Assembly (NCBI GenBank): GCA_022414725.1
Contig: CM039462.1
Location: 40,442,046 to 40,506,045, forward strand
DNA from: Microglena sp. YARC
Taxonomy: Eukaryota > Chlorophyta > Chlorophyceae > Chlamydomonadales > Chlamydomonadaceae
Length of the DNA stretch: 64,000 nucleotides
Direction of reading: 5' to 3'
Shown: in pieces, positions 1-12,366 of the stretch
How positions within the stretch are numbered: position 1 is the first letter of the stretch
Layout of the letters: each line of letters starts with the position of its first letter
Program-made: the position numbers and the translations under genes
The notes under the pieces: generated by a model
What the model was told of the DNA's origin: nothing
The model's database searches: none
The model's input: the letters and a program-made list of their open reading frames with translations, nothing else

Positions 1-42
1 AAACAAGCACACACAAACAGACTTTGGCAGTGTCATCGCTCC
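1..42 (-). CDS. PEX7: Possible start of PEX7 exon 4
   Basis: Exon 3 ends inside a Trp codon (TG). At position 42 downward the minus strand reads G then SDDTAKV, which would give W-S-D-D-T-A-K-V. That is the expected end of a WD repeat (compare WDDTVKLW in plant PEX7). However, the bases just before it are ATG, not AG, so a normal acceptor is missing. It may be a sequence error, a rare acceptor or chance. Confidence 0.3.
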
Positions 43-518
43 ATGACAGATGTGACACCCAGCATTCAAGGAATACAGTGCATTGAATAGTTACAAATTC
101 ACAGAGGCCCTCCCACCTGGAACCAACCCTGCCCCCATCCGTAAGAGGATGCACAATTGGCTTGAGGTCCTTCCCTCCCCTCCCCTCCTACCTCACCCCC
201 TTAAAATCTGTCCCATCAGGAGCCCACACCAGCCCAGCCCCCCTTCCTTCCCCCTTCACCACATAAACAGACCTTTTTACCCCCAAGACCCCCATCTCCC
301 ACCCACCCCCACCACCTCACCCCCACAGTACCTGAACCTGAACCAGTACCTGAACCTGAAACCAAACCTCCCCCCCACCCCCCCACCCACACTGCTCCCC
401 ACACTCTCTCACACCTCTCCACACTCTCACACACTTCCCACACCCTCACCCACCCAAACACGAACAGATCCCCCCCCCACACCCATCCCCCCCAACACCC
501 TCACTCCCACCCCCACAC

Positions 519-1187
519 ATGTCCACAGCTCACCAGGAGCTGCTTAAGAACCTGAACCCCCCCACTCACCCCCCCACACACACTCACACAGCTCCCGCCC
601 CCCCCACCCCACCCCCACCCCCACCCCCACCCCACCCCCCCACCCCCCCACCACCACCACCCACACACCAAAACACAAACAGATCCCCCCGCCCCCTCCC
701 CCCACCCCACCCCACATCCCACCAACAACCTACCCCTCCCCTACCAACCCACCCCCCACCAACACCAACACACCCACCCCCCATCCCAACCCCGCAGTAG
801 TATTTTGGCTGTCCACAGCTTACCAGGAGCTCGTCTCCACACTCTCACACACTTCCCCACCCCCACACCCACCCAAACACAAACAGATCCCCCCCCCTGC
901 CCACCCACCCATCCCCCCCACACACACCCAACACCCTCCCCCCCACAAGCCCACCCCCACACATGCCCACAGCTAACCAGGAGCTGCTCAAGAACCTGAA
1001 CCCCCCCATCCCACCCCCACAGTAGTATTTGACTGTCCACAGCTGACCAGGAGCTGCTCAAGAACCTGAACCCCCCCATCCCACCCCCACAGTAGTATTT
1101 GACTGTCCACAGCTGACCAGGAGCTGCTCAAGAACCTGAACCCCCCCATCCCACCCCCACAGTAGTATTTGACTATCCACAGCGTAC
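519..1187 (-). repeat. Tandem copies of the PEX7 exon 3 donor junction in C-rich intron
   Basis: At least five copies of a segment carrying the last bases of exon 3 and its donor lie to the left of the true exon, near 519, 805, 963, 1035 and 1105. The donors vary: GTGAGC, GTAAGC, GTTAGC, GTCAGC. The two nearest copies form 70-bp units with poly-C tracts. The first ~500 bp of the window is C-rich intron with CACA and CCCA simple repeats. Confidence 0.8.
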
Positions 1188-4100
1188 CAGGAGCTGCTCA
1201 GGAACAGGTCTCGCTTCGTACAGTTCCAGCTGAGGCTGCAACACTGCAAGGACGGGGATGTGTGAGAACAGTAAGAAGGGGTCTTCAAGTTCTTGTGTAG
1301 ACAGAGAAGTGTGAGAACATATGAAGGGGTGATCAAGTTCATGTGTAGACAGAGAAGTGTGAGAACATATGAAGGGGTGATCAAGTTCTTGTGTAGACGG
1401 GGATGTGTGAGAACATATGAAGGGGTGATCAAGTTCTTGTGTAGACAGAGAAGTGTGAGAACATATGAAGGGGTGATCAAGTTCTTGTGTAGCTTCGGTC
1501 AGCTCCATTTCGGTGTAACTTCGGTGTAACTTCGGTCAGCTCCATTTCCGCTGACAACACACACCGCCAATTTTCCGCGTCGCTTGCAACGCTGCATAGG
1601 ACTTGTTTTAGTTGTGCAAGGATTTTCGCCCCAGATGATGGGTCTCCCGAAACAAACCAGCGACATCGAGGATTCAGTTCCATAGGGTTCACTTTTTTTG
1701 AAATCTGAAAGTGGGTTTTTCTAGTTTTTTTGTTTTAGGAACTGCGTTTAAATTTGTATAGCTTTTTTATAAATTTGTATAGCTTTTTATAAATTTGTAT
1801 AGCTTTTTATAAATTTGTATAGCTTTTTATAAATTTGTATAGCTTTTTATAAATTTGTATAGCTTTTTATAAATTTGTATAGCTTTTTATAAATTTGTAT
1901 AGCTTTTTATAAATTTGTATAGCTTTTTATAAATTTGTATAGCTTTTTATAAATTTGTATAGCTTTTTATAAATTTGTATAGCTTTTTATAAATTTGTAT
2001 AGCTTTTTATAAATTTGTATAGCTTTTTATAAATTTTGTATAGCTTTTTATAAATTTGTATAGCTTTTTATAAATTTGTATAGCTTTTTATAAATTTGTA
2101 TAGCTTTTTATAAATTTGTATAGCTTTTTATAAATTTGTATAGCTTTTTATAAATTTGTATAGCTTTTTATAAATTTGTATAGCTTTTTATAAATTTGTA
2201 TAGCTTTTTATAAATTTGTATAGCTTTTTATAAATTTGTATAGCTTTTTTATAAATTTGTATAGCTTTTTATAAATTTGTATAGCTTTTTATAAATTGTA
2301 TAGCTTTTTATAAATTTGTATAGCTTTTTATAAATTTGTATAGCTTTTTATAAATTTGTATAGCTTTTTATAAATTTGTATAGCTTTTTATAAATTTGTA
2401 TAGCTTTTATAAATTTGTATAGCTTTTTATAAATTTGTATAGCTTTTTATAAATTTGTATAGCTTTTTATAAATTTGTATAGCTTTTTATAAATTTGTAT
2501 AGCTTTTTATAAATTTGTATAGCTTTTTATAAATTTGTATAGCTTTTTATAAATTTGTATAGCTTTTTATAAATTTGTATAGCTTTTTTATAAATTTGTA
2601 TAGCTTTTTATAAATTTGTATAGCTTTTTATAAATTTGTATAGCTTTTTATAAATTTGTATAGCTTTTTATAAATTTGTATAGCTTTTTATAAATTTGTA
2701 TAGCTTTTTATAAATTTGTATAGCTTTTTATAAATTTGTATAGCTTTTTTATAAATTTGTATAGCTTTTTATAAATTTGTATAGCTTTTTATAAATTTGT
2801 ATAGCTTTTTATAAATTTGTATAGCTTTTTATAAATTTGTATAGCTTTTTATAAATTTGTATAGCTTTTTATAAATTTGTATAGCTTTTTATAAATTTGT
2901 ATAGCTTTTTATAAATTTGTATAGCTTTTTTATAAATTTGTATAGCTTTTTATAAATTTGTATAGCTTTTTTATAAATTTGTATAGCTTTTTATAAATTT
3001 GTATAGCTTTTTATAAATTTGTATAGCTTTTTATAAATTTGTATAGCTTTTTTATAAATTTGTATAGCTTTTTTATAAATTTGTATAGCTTTTTATAAAT
3101 TTGTATAGCTTTTTATAAATTTGTATAGCTTTTTATAAATTTGTATAGCTTTTTATAAATTTGTATAGCTTTTTTATAAATTTGTATAGCTTTTTATAAA
3201 TTTGTATAGCTTTTTATAAATTTGTATAGCTTTTTATAAATTTGTATAGCTTTTTATAAATTTGTATAGCTTTTTATAAATTTGTATAGCTTTTTATAAA
3301 TTTGTATAGCTTTTTATAAATTTGTATAGCTTTTTATAAATTTGTATAGCTTTTTATAAATTTGTATAGCTTTTTATAAATTTGTATAGCTTTTTATAAA
3401 TTTGTATAGCTTTTTATAAATTTGTATAGCTTTTTATAAATTTGTATAGCTTTTTATAAATTTGTATAGCTTTTTATAAATTTGTATAGCTTTTTATAAA
3501 TTTGTATAGCTTTTTATAAATTTGTATAGCTTTTTATAAATTTGTATAGCTTTTTTATAAATTTGTATAGCTTTTTATAAATTTGTATAGCTTTTTTATA
3601 AATTTGTATAGCTTTTTTATAAATTTGTATAGCTTTTTATAAATTTGTATAGCTTTTTATAAATTTGTATAGCTTTTTATAAATTTGTATAGCTTTTTAT
3701 AAATTTGTATAGCTTTTTTATAAATTTGTATAGCTTTTTATAAATTTGTATAGCTTTTTATAAATTTGTATAGCTTTTTATAAATTTGTATAGCTTTTTT
3801 ATAAATTTGTATAGCTTTTTTATAAATTTGTATAGCTTTTTATAAATTTGTATAGCTTTTTATAAATTTGTATAGCTTTTTATAAATTTGTATAGCTTTT
3901 TATAAATTTGTATAGCTTTTTATAAATTTGTATAGCTTTTTATAAATTTGTATAGCTTTTTATAAATTTGTATAGCTTTTTATAAATTTGTATAGCTTTT
4001 TATAAATTTGTATAGCTTTTTATAAATTTGTATAGCTTTTTATAAATTTGTATAGCTTTTTATAAATTTGTATAGCTTTTTATAAATTTGTATAGCTTTT

Positions 4101-5676
4101 TATAAATTTGTATAGCTTTTTATAAATTTGTATAGCTTTTTATAAATTTGTATAGCTTTTTATAAATTTGTATAGCTTTTTATAAATTTGTATAGCTTTT
4201 TATAAATTTGTATAGCTTTTTTATAAATTTGTATAGCTTTTTATAAATTTGTATAGCTTTTTATAAATTTGTATAGCTTTTTATAAATTTGTATAGCTTT
4301 TTATAAATTTGTATAGCTTTTTATAAATTTGTATAGCTTTTTATAAATTTGTATAGCTTTTTATAAATTTGTATAGCTTTTTATAAATTTGTATAGCTTT
4401 TTATAAATTTGTATAGCTTTTTATAAATTTGTATAGCTTTTTATAAATTTGTATAGCTTTTTATAAATTTGTATAGCTTTTTATAAATTTGTATAGCTTT
4501 TTTATAAATTTTGTATAGCTTTTTATAAATTTGTATAGCTTTTTATAAATTTGTATAGCTTTTTATAAATTTGTGTAGCTTTTTATAAATTTGTATAGCT
4601 TTTTATAAATTTGTATAGCTTTTCATAAATTTGTATAGCTTTTTGTAAATTTGTATAGCTTTTTATAAATTTGTATAGCTTTTTATAAATTTGTATAGCT
4701 TTTTATAAATTTGTATAGCTTTTTATAAATTTGTATAGCTTTTTATAAATTTGTATAGCTTTTTATAAATTTGTATAGCTTTTTATAAATTTGTATAGCT
4801 TTTTATAAATTTGTATAGCTTTTTATAAATTTGTATAGCTTTTTATAAATTTGTATAGCTTTTTATAAATTTGTGTAGCTTTTTATAAATTTGTATAGCT
4901 TTTTATAAATTTGTGTAGCTTTTTGTAGCTTTCTATCCCTAGTGTCATTAAGGGCAAACAAAACAACAACTTTTTTTTACTTTTTGTATAGCGATAATTG
5001 AAACGGGTTCAAAACTAGCGATCGGAAACAAATACCTGATAGGGTTGTCGACATTGTCCTGGTTCCAAGATTTCTGTGCAATAATAATGATATTGCCTGG
5101 TGGGGCGTGGTATTAAGGGCGCCCTGTCTTACGGCGGTAGAGAACGGACTCCTACGAACATGGACAGTGCTACCATGGCGGTCGACAGCGTCCGCGAACA
5201 CAAAAGCGCAGTGTAGCTGGAATTGTGGAAATTTCAGACAAAAGGAGGGGAAAAAGAAAGTCGGTAAAAGTGACTATCCCCCCCCCACCACCACCACCAC
5301 CACCACACACACACACAAAGATATACCCACCCCCTAAATCAAACTCCCCCAGCCTACCCACCCTAAAATGGGGATTATTTGAAAGATCTTTTCTTGCCCT
5401 ATCCAATTATGATCTTTCATCTTCCAAGGGGGTGCCCAAACGTGATTTATACCCAAGTTAACATTTTGGTAAATTTTGTGGGGGGACCTCTTAACTTCCT
5501 GTCAAACTTTATTTTAGGTTAAATTTGGGGTCAAAAAAGTTGTCATCGGATCCTGAGAATAAGTTCTATCGAAAGCGATGATGAGGTACAGGAGCTTATT
5601 CCCTACCCCCCCCCCCCCCCCCCCATTGCTTATTTTTGGCGGCAATATATGTATATATATATATATATAATATATA

Positions 5677-5735
<59 letters not shown>

Positions 5736-5793
5736 GCGGCAATATATATATGGCGGCGACCAAGATGTTCTCATTCTCTTCACTCCACGCACA

Positions 5794-5852
<59 letters not shown>

Positions 5853-6416
5853 ACGATATTGTACTCAGCAACCCCAATGATTAAGCATTCCCACCTCTCG
5901 TTTGTGATCCTTGAACTCGCGCAAAGGATTAGCATGTGGCGGTGCTGCTAAGTCGTACACCTTGATGCTTCCATCCCCACTGGCGGCGACCAGGATGTTC
6001 TCATTCTCTTCACTCCATGCACAGTCTATATTTATATATCCCACGATATCGTACTCAGCAACCCCAATGATTAAGCATTCCCACCTCTCGTTTGTGATCC
6101 TTGAACTCGCGCAAAGGATTAGCATGTGGCGGTGCTGCCAAGTCGTACACCTTGATGCTTCCATCCCCACTGGCGGCGATCAAGATGTTCTCGTTTTCTT
6201 CACTCCACGCACAGTCGTACAGTCCATCTTGCGTTTCAAAGGAGGCCACCTCAACCACGCCTTGGGGGGTTACCTGCATGTGCGGGCAAGCTTGGGTCAG
6301 GCACACAAACCCACACACATACATATATACCCTCTTTGACACAAACCTAAATGGGTGTGGGCGTCTGGGTGTGTGTGGTATGTATGTGTTTGTGTGTGGT
6401 GTGGCGATTTGTGTGT

Positions 6417-6447
<31 letters not shown>

Positions 6448-6732
6448 GGGGAGAGGGGGGAGGGGGACACCATCTCCACTGGCAGCGATCAAGATGTTCT
6501 CATGTTCTTCACTCCATGCACAGTCGTACGGCCCATCTTGCGTTTCAAAGGAGGCCACCCCAACCACTCCTTGGGGGGTTACCTGCATGCGCGGGCAAGC
6601 TTGGGCCAGGCACACAAACCCGGACACATACATATATACCCTTTCTGACACAAACCTAAATGGGTGTGGGCGTCTGAGTGGGTGTGGGGGTGTGTGCGTT
6701 TGTGTGTGGTGTGGCAATTTCTATGTGTGTGT

Positions 6733-6782
<50 letters not shown>

Positions 6783-8472
6783 TACACCATCCCCTCTGAC
6801 AGCGACCAAGTCTTCCTGTTGTTTGATAATTTAAACGTATGTCAAAGTTCTCGCCTTACTAATGAAATTTACAGTATCCGACTAGGCAAAAAAGACTTAA
6901 CTAACCTCAAATCATTCAAACAAACAAATGTTGCATTGCTACAAGATTTTCTTCACATTCGACCTATTTGAAACATCTCAAAAGCATTGCATGATCGTTG
7001 ACAACGAGTAGGGTTGGTGGTTGGCCCCAGTGCAAGCAAACGGGCAGGCCCCCTCAACTTCACGCCTCGTAATAAGGCGTACTTTTTATTATTTATTAAT
7101 GAGCATGATTATTATCAGCACCAGTGGTTATTTTTTCGACGACGCGTCTCCATTCCGTCGCCATTCCGTAGAATCCTTCACCCCCCGGACCCCCCGATAT
7201 CGGGACGCGCTGCCCCCCGTCCCCCCCAGGCTCCGCGCTTTGGTCTCTGCCATGCGATGGCTACGCAACTATCCTGAAATCAGGGTAGAGTAGCCCAAGT
7301 AGCTACTCAACCAGGACTACAGAAATCTGAAATAAAAAACACTGATCAGCACGACCTGGTTTAAAGTTTATTTCGCAATCTATGATACAAGATATTGCAC
7401 AATCTATATATATACATGTAGTGATTTACAACCCTTCTAATGATACCTAGTTTTTTGGCGGAGCCCCCTCTTCAAGGGGGCGGGACCCCCCACGTTTACC
7501 CACTTGTCTGTTTGTCCGACCGGGAAAAAAAATTGAAGCCCGACACGTCAGCCAACGGTCGCGTAACTAACTCGCTTCGGTCAGCTCCATTGTTGCCAAC
7601 TTTCGTTCCGTTGCCAACACACTCCGCCAATTTTCCGCGTCGCTTGCGACGCTGCATAGGACTTGTTCTGTATCACTCTCTCAAACAGAGCATAGAGCCA
7701 CTGTTTCTTTTTTGAGCTACACGGAGCAGCTTCCAGGCAGCTCCTTTCCCCCTTCCTTGAGCCAAACCTGAAGCTAGCTACTGCTCCTGAATGCTGACAT
7801 GGCAAGCATTCCAATGCAGTAGAAAGCTTTGGACTTGACCCAGTGGCTAGAAAATGGAGCTGGCGGGAAGCTACCATACGTAACTAAAAAAAGAAACAGG
7901 GCATGGAGCATGCCATGAGCATGACCTCAGCATGGTTTCACCAATGAAGTACAGCACTGAACCTCTAGCGTTACAGATCCACCGTACCTGGAACCACCAG
8001 GGATTTTTATTTCCGGTATATCTAGCGATCGCTAGTTTTGACCCCGTTTAAGCAAAAATATCGCTATAAAAAAAGCAAAAAAAAAGATGTTTTCTAATGC
8101 TTGCCCTCAATTGCCCTAAAAAGCTATAAAAAGCTACAGAAAGCACTAAAACGCTGCCCCTGGAGGAGCCCTGAAACCATAAATCTAGAAGAAACCCACT
8201 TTCAGATTTGAAAAAATAATCACTGGGAACCACTTAACAAGTCTGAAGACAAACCGGTGTAGCTTAAATTATTAGCACGAGGGAACCCAACTATGTATCA
8301 ATATATATCGACATAGCTATGGTACAGTACAGCATGCTAGGTGCAACAGCTCTCAGATCTGTATGCTTTCTCAAACAGAACATGCGGAGCTCAGAGCTCT
8401 TGAACTTTGCATGCCGACTTACATTGGGGAAACTGAAAGGATGTTGTGCTGTACTGTGTGTGTGTGTGTGAG

Positions 8473-8552
<80 letters not shown>

Positions 8553-8756
8553 AGTCAGGTTATCAGGGCTGTTATTCAGTTACCACGGGTGTGTCAGTTA
8601 CAGCCGTGAACATGAGCTGCAGCTTACGTCGAATACATGCTGTCTCCCGTTGCCAATTATGCCGAAGTTTTGCGCAGTGCTGACAGTGATGCGGTTCTCG
8701 AGAAACGGGGAAAACTTCACCGAGTAGGCTTGGTGGGCTGTTCTGATGCGCGGCAT
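1188..8756 (-). CDS. PEX7: PEX7, peroxisomal PTS2 import receptor (WD40), 5' part of gene
   Basis: PEX7 is a cytosolic WD40 receptor that binds PTS2-bearing cargo and delivers it to peroxisomes. Exon 1 is 8756-8628 (43 codons), exon 2 is 6273-6085 (63 codons) and exon 3 is 1243-1188 (18 codons plus 2 nt). Splice sites are GT-AG and phases agree. The start is the first ATG, giving the family N-terminus: [18 protein letters not shown], then [13 protein letters not shown]. Exon 2 holds the first WD repeat, with [20 protein letters not shown] and [19 protein letters not shown]. Exon 3 gives [15 protein letters not shown], whose Trp codon is completed in the next exon. The remaining repeats are left of the window. 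Introns hold large arrays, and exons 2 and 3 have tandem partial copies beside them. Known: the family is about 310-330 residues, so roughly 40% is present. Identity is secure; intactness of the whole gene cannot be judged. Confidence 0.9.
1262..1496. repeat. 48-bp minisatellite, about 5 units
   Basis: Units containing GTGTGAGAACATATGAAGG repeat every 48 bp immediately upstream (minus sense) of the PEX7 exon 3 acceptor. Each unit carries the GACGGGGATGTG or GACAGAGAAGTG segment that abuts the exon. Confidence 0.85.
1497..1690 (+). repeat. Fragments of two dispersed repeats
   Basis: 1497-1608 is the 3' end of the GGCGGAGCCCCC family (CGCTTGCAACGCTGCATAGGACTTG). 1612-1690 matches the family that contains CACCCCAGGAGGTGGGTCTCC and ACAAACCAGCGACA. 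Confidence 0.65.
1690..5045 (+). mobile_element. MITE-like element with an internal 3.2 kb satellite
   Basis: The flanks match the element at 7990-8230 (reverse complement): left AAATCTGAAAGTGGGTTT and right TATAGCGAT with TCAAAACTAGCGATCG. In the short copy the middle has only a few GTAGCTTTTTATAGC-like steps. Here that part is replaced by about 158 tandem units. It sits within PEX7 intron 2. Confidence 0.75.
1748..4925. repeat. 20-bp satellite ATAAATTTGTATAGCTTTTT, about 158 units
   Basis: Near-perfect head-to-tail 20-bp units, with occasional 21-bp units (one extra T) and 19-bp units. Point variants (GTGTAG, TTTTGTA, TTTCATA) cluster in the last ~370 bp, so the right edge is older or less homogenised than the middle. 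Confidence 0.97.
5081..5236 (-). mobile_element. tRNA-derived SINE, body only
   Basis: On the minus strand it reads CGCTGTCGACCGCCATGGTAG then CCGTAAGACAGGG and CCTTAATACCACGCCCC. This is the shared SINE body; the tRNA-like head is missing. Confidence 0.7.
5237..6084. repeat. PEX7 intron 2: poly-C, CCA and TA repeats plus partial exon 2 copies
   Basis: CCA/CACA tracts (5278-5330), poly-C (5607-5624) and TA runs (5645-5730, 5797-5848). 5848-6028 is a ~188-bp tandem copy of the 3' half of PEX7 exon 2 with its donor, and 5740-5795 is a shorter copy. All carry the reverse complement of [16 protein letters not shown] coding. No new gene is seen. Confidence 0.8.
6274..6830. repeat. Tandem copies of PEX7 exon 2 acceptor side with GT and poly-G tracts
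   Basis: 6480-6582 repeats the 5' half of exon 2 with its CAG acceptor but is cut by a (GT)n(G)n tract. 6781-6815 is a shorter degraded copy. Poly-G runs at 6430-6450 and 6748-6781. Confidence 0.8.
7134..7348 (+). repeat. Dispersed repeat, ~215 bp (GATATCGGGACGCGCTGCC family)
   Basis: A second full copy lies at 40793-41010. Only the 3' part (AGCCCAAGTAGCTACTCAACC) recurs at 41290-41360 and 41468-41545. The ends read TTTTTTCGACGACGCG and AAATAAAAAACACTG. Confidence 0.75.
7451..7675 (+). repeat. Dispersed repeat, GGCGGAGCCCCC family, full copy
   Basis: It starts TTTTTGGCGGAGCCCCC and ends CGACGCTGCATAGGACTTG. Inside is a short hairpin: CCCCCTCTTCAAGGGGGCGGG. It is followed at 7700-7910 by another repeat (GAAGCTAGCTACTGC...TGACCCAGTGGCTAG) that also occurs near 29645, 39480 and 45625. 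Confidence 0.8.
7990..8230 (-). mobile_element. Short copy of the GCGATCGC element
   Basis: It has CAGGGATTTTTATTTCCG and a GCGATCGCTAG palindrome at one end and AAACCCACTTTCAGATTTG near the other. It is the unexpanded relative of 1690-5045 and of 62975-63375. Confidence 0.7.
8457..8550. repeat. GT run followed by ~60 consecutive G
   Basis: TGTGTG repeats, then an uninterrupted G run from about 8489 to 8550, in PEX7 intron 1 only 78 bp past the exon 1 donor (minus sense). Exact length is unlikely to be reliable. Confidence 0.9.
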
Positions 8757-10309
8757 GGCTGCCTTGCTCCTCTTGCTTGCTCCTTAAGTCTTGCCAACAG
8801 CTAATTATAGCTTGCAGGGTTACTTCAGCGGAATTCAGGCATATTGCAAGCGATCAGAGCATGCGCAAGGAGGGGATTTGGGTGCGGTCAGATTCGCAGA
8901 ACCTGCAGTCGTCTACGTTGAGCGGGGCGTCGTAACATTTCCCAATGGCGCGCAGCAACGATGAACCTCAACATGCCGTGCTCGTACGACTGTAACTGAC
9001 TTCAACGGAACGGTGGTTGTAATACTGTAACTGACTTCAACGGATCGGTGGTGGTGGTTGCAATTGCAATTTACCTAGAGTAGGTGCACTCCGCAGATGG
9101 CTGGCTAGGATCCTATGGGCTAGGATTGGGAATGCTGGCATTGGACAGATACCTTTTGTACAGTAATAGTATTGCAAATGCTGTTGGATACTTACACGTT
9201 CTTCGGGGTGGGAGAATGGTGGAAGTGGGATGGCTCATGTGTGTTTGTGTGTGAGTTGCTGTGGGGGGTGTGGGAGTGTGGGGGTGTGGACATTGTGTCA
9301 CCTAACGTAAGATAAACTGGTATCATGATATATCGTACGACCAATAGAGCACGATATTATCGTGTGTTTTCTATCTTCTCCAGGATTGGTTCATTTGACT
9401 TGGTTTTAATTGTATGGACGTGTAAATGGTATTTACTGTCATTTCCCCTTGGTCTCATGCTGATTTCCCCCCCCAAGTATTATATATCGTACATTCGTAC
9501 TATATATCACGATATATTATTGCAAATATCATAATATATTGACAGCCCTAAGCGTAATGCACAAGCCCGAATTGTCACTTCGCCTCGCTCAAATTTAAAC
9601 ATTTTGCGCCGGTCTTGTCTATAGGGCGCCCAGGTGTGGGAAACGTATTCGAATTTAAGATGATTGGCTTAAGCATCGGGCGTGCACGATTTTAAATGTT
9701 TACTGATTGCAGATGCTTGGCTTGAGCGTCTGGCAGCCCGTTACAAAACGTTTCGGCAGTCCGAACTCTCTGGCTTAGGACTCCTGTGAGGTCGATAACT
9801 CTTCCTGGTGTAGGTTGTTACAGTAATACAGTCCAGGGGCAGACCAAATACCGGTAGACTGAGTGGTATTAAAAAGGGCTTCGTGAAAAGGACTACTACC
9901 GTACATTTAAAAAACAACTGATGTTCATCTGGAACAATCCCACTATCACACACTCGATCTGCTGTATTCCCTACCAGGGAGTGATTTAGACCCAACCCAA
10001 TCCAATTGCATACACCGGTAATGGGAGGATGCTCTATATCTCGCCTGCGGATCACTCAGTATAATAGGAAATGTACAACAGTATCATAAGTTCGCCAGTA
10101 AGGCACAATTCAACATTTCAACAGTCCATCATATTTGTCACCTGCAAAAACAGAACCAGCAGTCTTGGCCTCCATGGACGTACGTTTGTACTGTTTTTTA
10201 TCGTTCAGAAGAAGAGGAGAAAAAAGTGAAAACTGAAAAAGTGTGGCCTCAGCAGGGCTCCAGCCTTCATGTCGCCTTGCTGTCTAGTAGAGCAGTAGAA
10301 CTGCGTGTC
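8757..10309. other. Intergenic region upstream of PEX7 and downstream of the phosphatase gene
   Basis: No coding exon recognised. 8995-9060 has a short direct repeat (GTAACTGACTTCAACGGA). 9320-9550 is AT-rich with ATATATCGTAC palindromic segments and ends TTGACAGCCCTA. That terminal string recurs at 58385-58398, suggesting a small MITE family. The PEX7 promoter should lie just right of 8756, but no TATA box is evident. Confidence 0.5.
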
Positions 10310-10553
10310 CCTCCGCGGCATCTACATAAGCTTGTGGGCATCCACATGGATTTGAATCTAAAATCAAATTCATAGGCGTCTACATCAGCTTGTGGGAATC
10401 TATACAAATTTGAAATCAAATTCAAATTCATAGGCATCTCCATGAATTTGTGGGCATCTCCATGAATTTGAATTCAAACTCAAATTCATAGGCATCTACA
10501 TGAGCTTGTGGGCATCTACATGAATTTGAATTCAAACTCAAATTCATAGGCAT
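10310..10553. repeat. Minisatellite built from the stop-codon region of the phosphatase gene
   Basis: About six units of GGCATCTACATGAATTTGTG / GAATTCAAACTCAAATTCATA. The unit contains the reverse complement of the TTC-ATG-TAG end of the neighbouring gene, so the stop-codon region and adjoining 3'UTR appear to have been duplicated in tandem. Confidence 0.75.
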
Positions 10554-12325
10554 CTACATGAACTTCAGTGCATTCTCGGCAGCCTTGCTGGGTGGCTTCG
10601 CTGGTCCAGCCTCCTTGACTGCTGCAGGTGATCCACCTCCTGCCTTGAACTCTTCATACGCTTCCACCTTTCCAGTCTCCACGTACTCCTTGATCTATGG
10701 TGGGTGGGTGGATAGATGCATGGGTGGGGTGTGGGGGAGGGGAGGGTGGGTTGGGTTGGGTTGGGTTGGGTTGGGTTGGGTTGGGTTGGGTTAAGTTGGG
10801 TTGGGTTGGGTTGGGTTGGGTTGGGTTGGGTTGGGGTTGGGTTGGGTTGGGTTGGGTTGGGTTGAGTTGCGTTGTGTAGCAAAACAGGCTCCCAAATAGA
10901 CACTGTCAACACTGCCATAGAAACTCAGCATTGCTACAAACACAAAATGCAGACATACAAACACACTCACAGTGGCCATCGATCCCCTTCTAATGCTAGC
11001 AAGCAAGGCTACTAACAGGCTCCCAAATAGACACTGTCAACACCACCCTAGAACTGCATTGGCAACATACAGGCACCAAATAGACTCACAGTGGCCATGG
11101 ATCCCTTTCCAATGCCAGCAAACAAGGCAACAAGCAGGCTCCCCAATAGACACTGCCAACACTATCACAGACACACCATATTTGCACCAAATAGACTCAC
11201 AGTGGCCATGGATCCCTTTCCAATTCCAGCAAACAAGGCGACAAGTAGGCTCCCAAATAGACACTGCCAACACTATCACAGACACTCCATATTTGCACCA
11301 AATAGACTCACAGTGGCCATGGATCCCTTTCCAATGCCAGCGATGCTGTTGACCTCCTTGTAGAGGGACTCGTCAATCTGGCGGATAAAAACAGTCACAG
11401 TGGGTTAGTCACAATGGGTTAGTTGTGATGGGTTAGTCACAATTGGTTAGTCAATATGGGTTCGTTGTAATGGGTGTCACAATGGGTCAGTCACAAAGGG
11501 ATAGTCACAATGGGTAAGTTGTAATGGGTTAGTCACAATGGGTAAGTTGTAATGGGTTAGTAACAAAGGGTCAGTTGTAATGGGTTAGTCACAATGGGTT
11601 AGTCATAATGGGTTACTCACAATGGGTTAGTCACAATGGGTTAGTCACAATGGATTAGCCACAATGGGTTAGCCACAATGGGTTAGTCACGTGTAAGACA
11701 GCAAATCAAGTGTCAATCAGTTGTTCATTGACAGTGGCTCAATAATTCATCGATACTCACTCGATACTGAATCAATAGTCAATCAATAGGGTATCAATAG
11801 TCAATCAACAGTTCATAGATACGCAATCAATAGTTAATCAAAAGTTGATCAGCAGTTAATCAGCAGTTCATAGATACGCGATCGAGAGTTAAACAAGAGC
11901 CAATGGAGAATCACAATGGGGAAGACAGTGAATCAATACTTTATCAACAGTGAATCAATACTTTATCAACAGTAAATCAAGACTTTATCAACAGTGAATC
12001 AAGACTTTATCAACAGTGAATCAAGACTTTACCAACAGTGAATCAATACTGTATCAACAGTGAATCAATACTTTATCAACAGTGAATCAATACCTAGTCA
12101 AGAGCACAGCAAGTGCGCACCTTCTTGGGGCATGCACTCATACAAAATGATGCAGTATATATAAACTCTTCAAATTAAATAAATTACATTAAATGACATG
12201 ACAAATCTGCAAATGTACTGCAAGGGCGCACCTTCTTGGGATATGCTGCAAGCGCATCACCAACCTTCCTGTTACTACTTCCTTTGAACCGGTCACCTTA
12301 AAGAACACAATGGGGGGGAGGGTTG

Positions 12326-12366
<41 letters not shown>

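Noticed and set aside
1171..1260. Plus-strand coding frame ([12 protein letters not shown]...) beside repeats
   Set aside because: The opposite strand gives PEX7 exon 3 with matching phase, splice sites and the LFLSSSW motif; the plus frame is its shadow.
10747..10868. Interstitial telomere repeat (TTGGG)
   Set aside because: The pentamer is not TTTAGGG or TTAGGG and occurs as short intronic arrays with G-rich neighbours.
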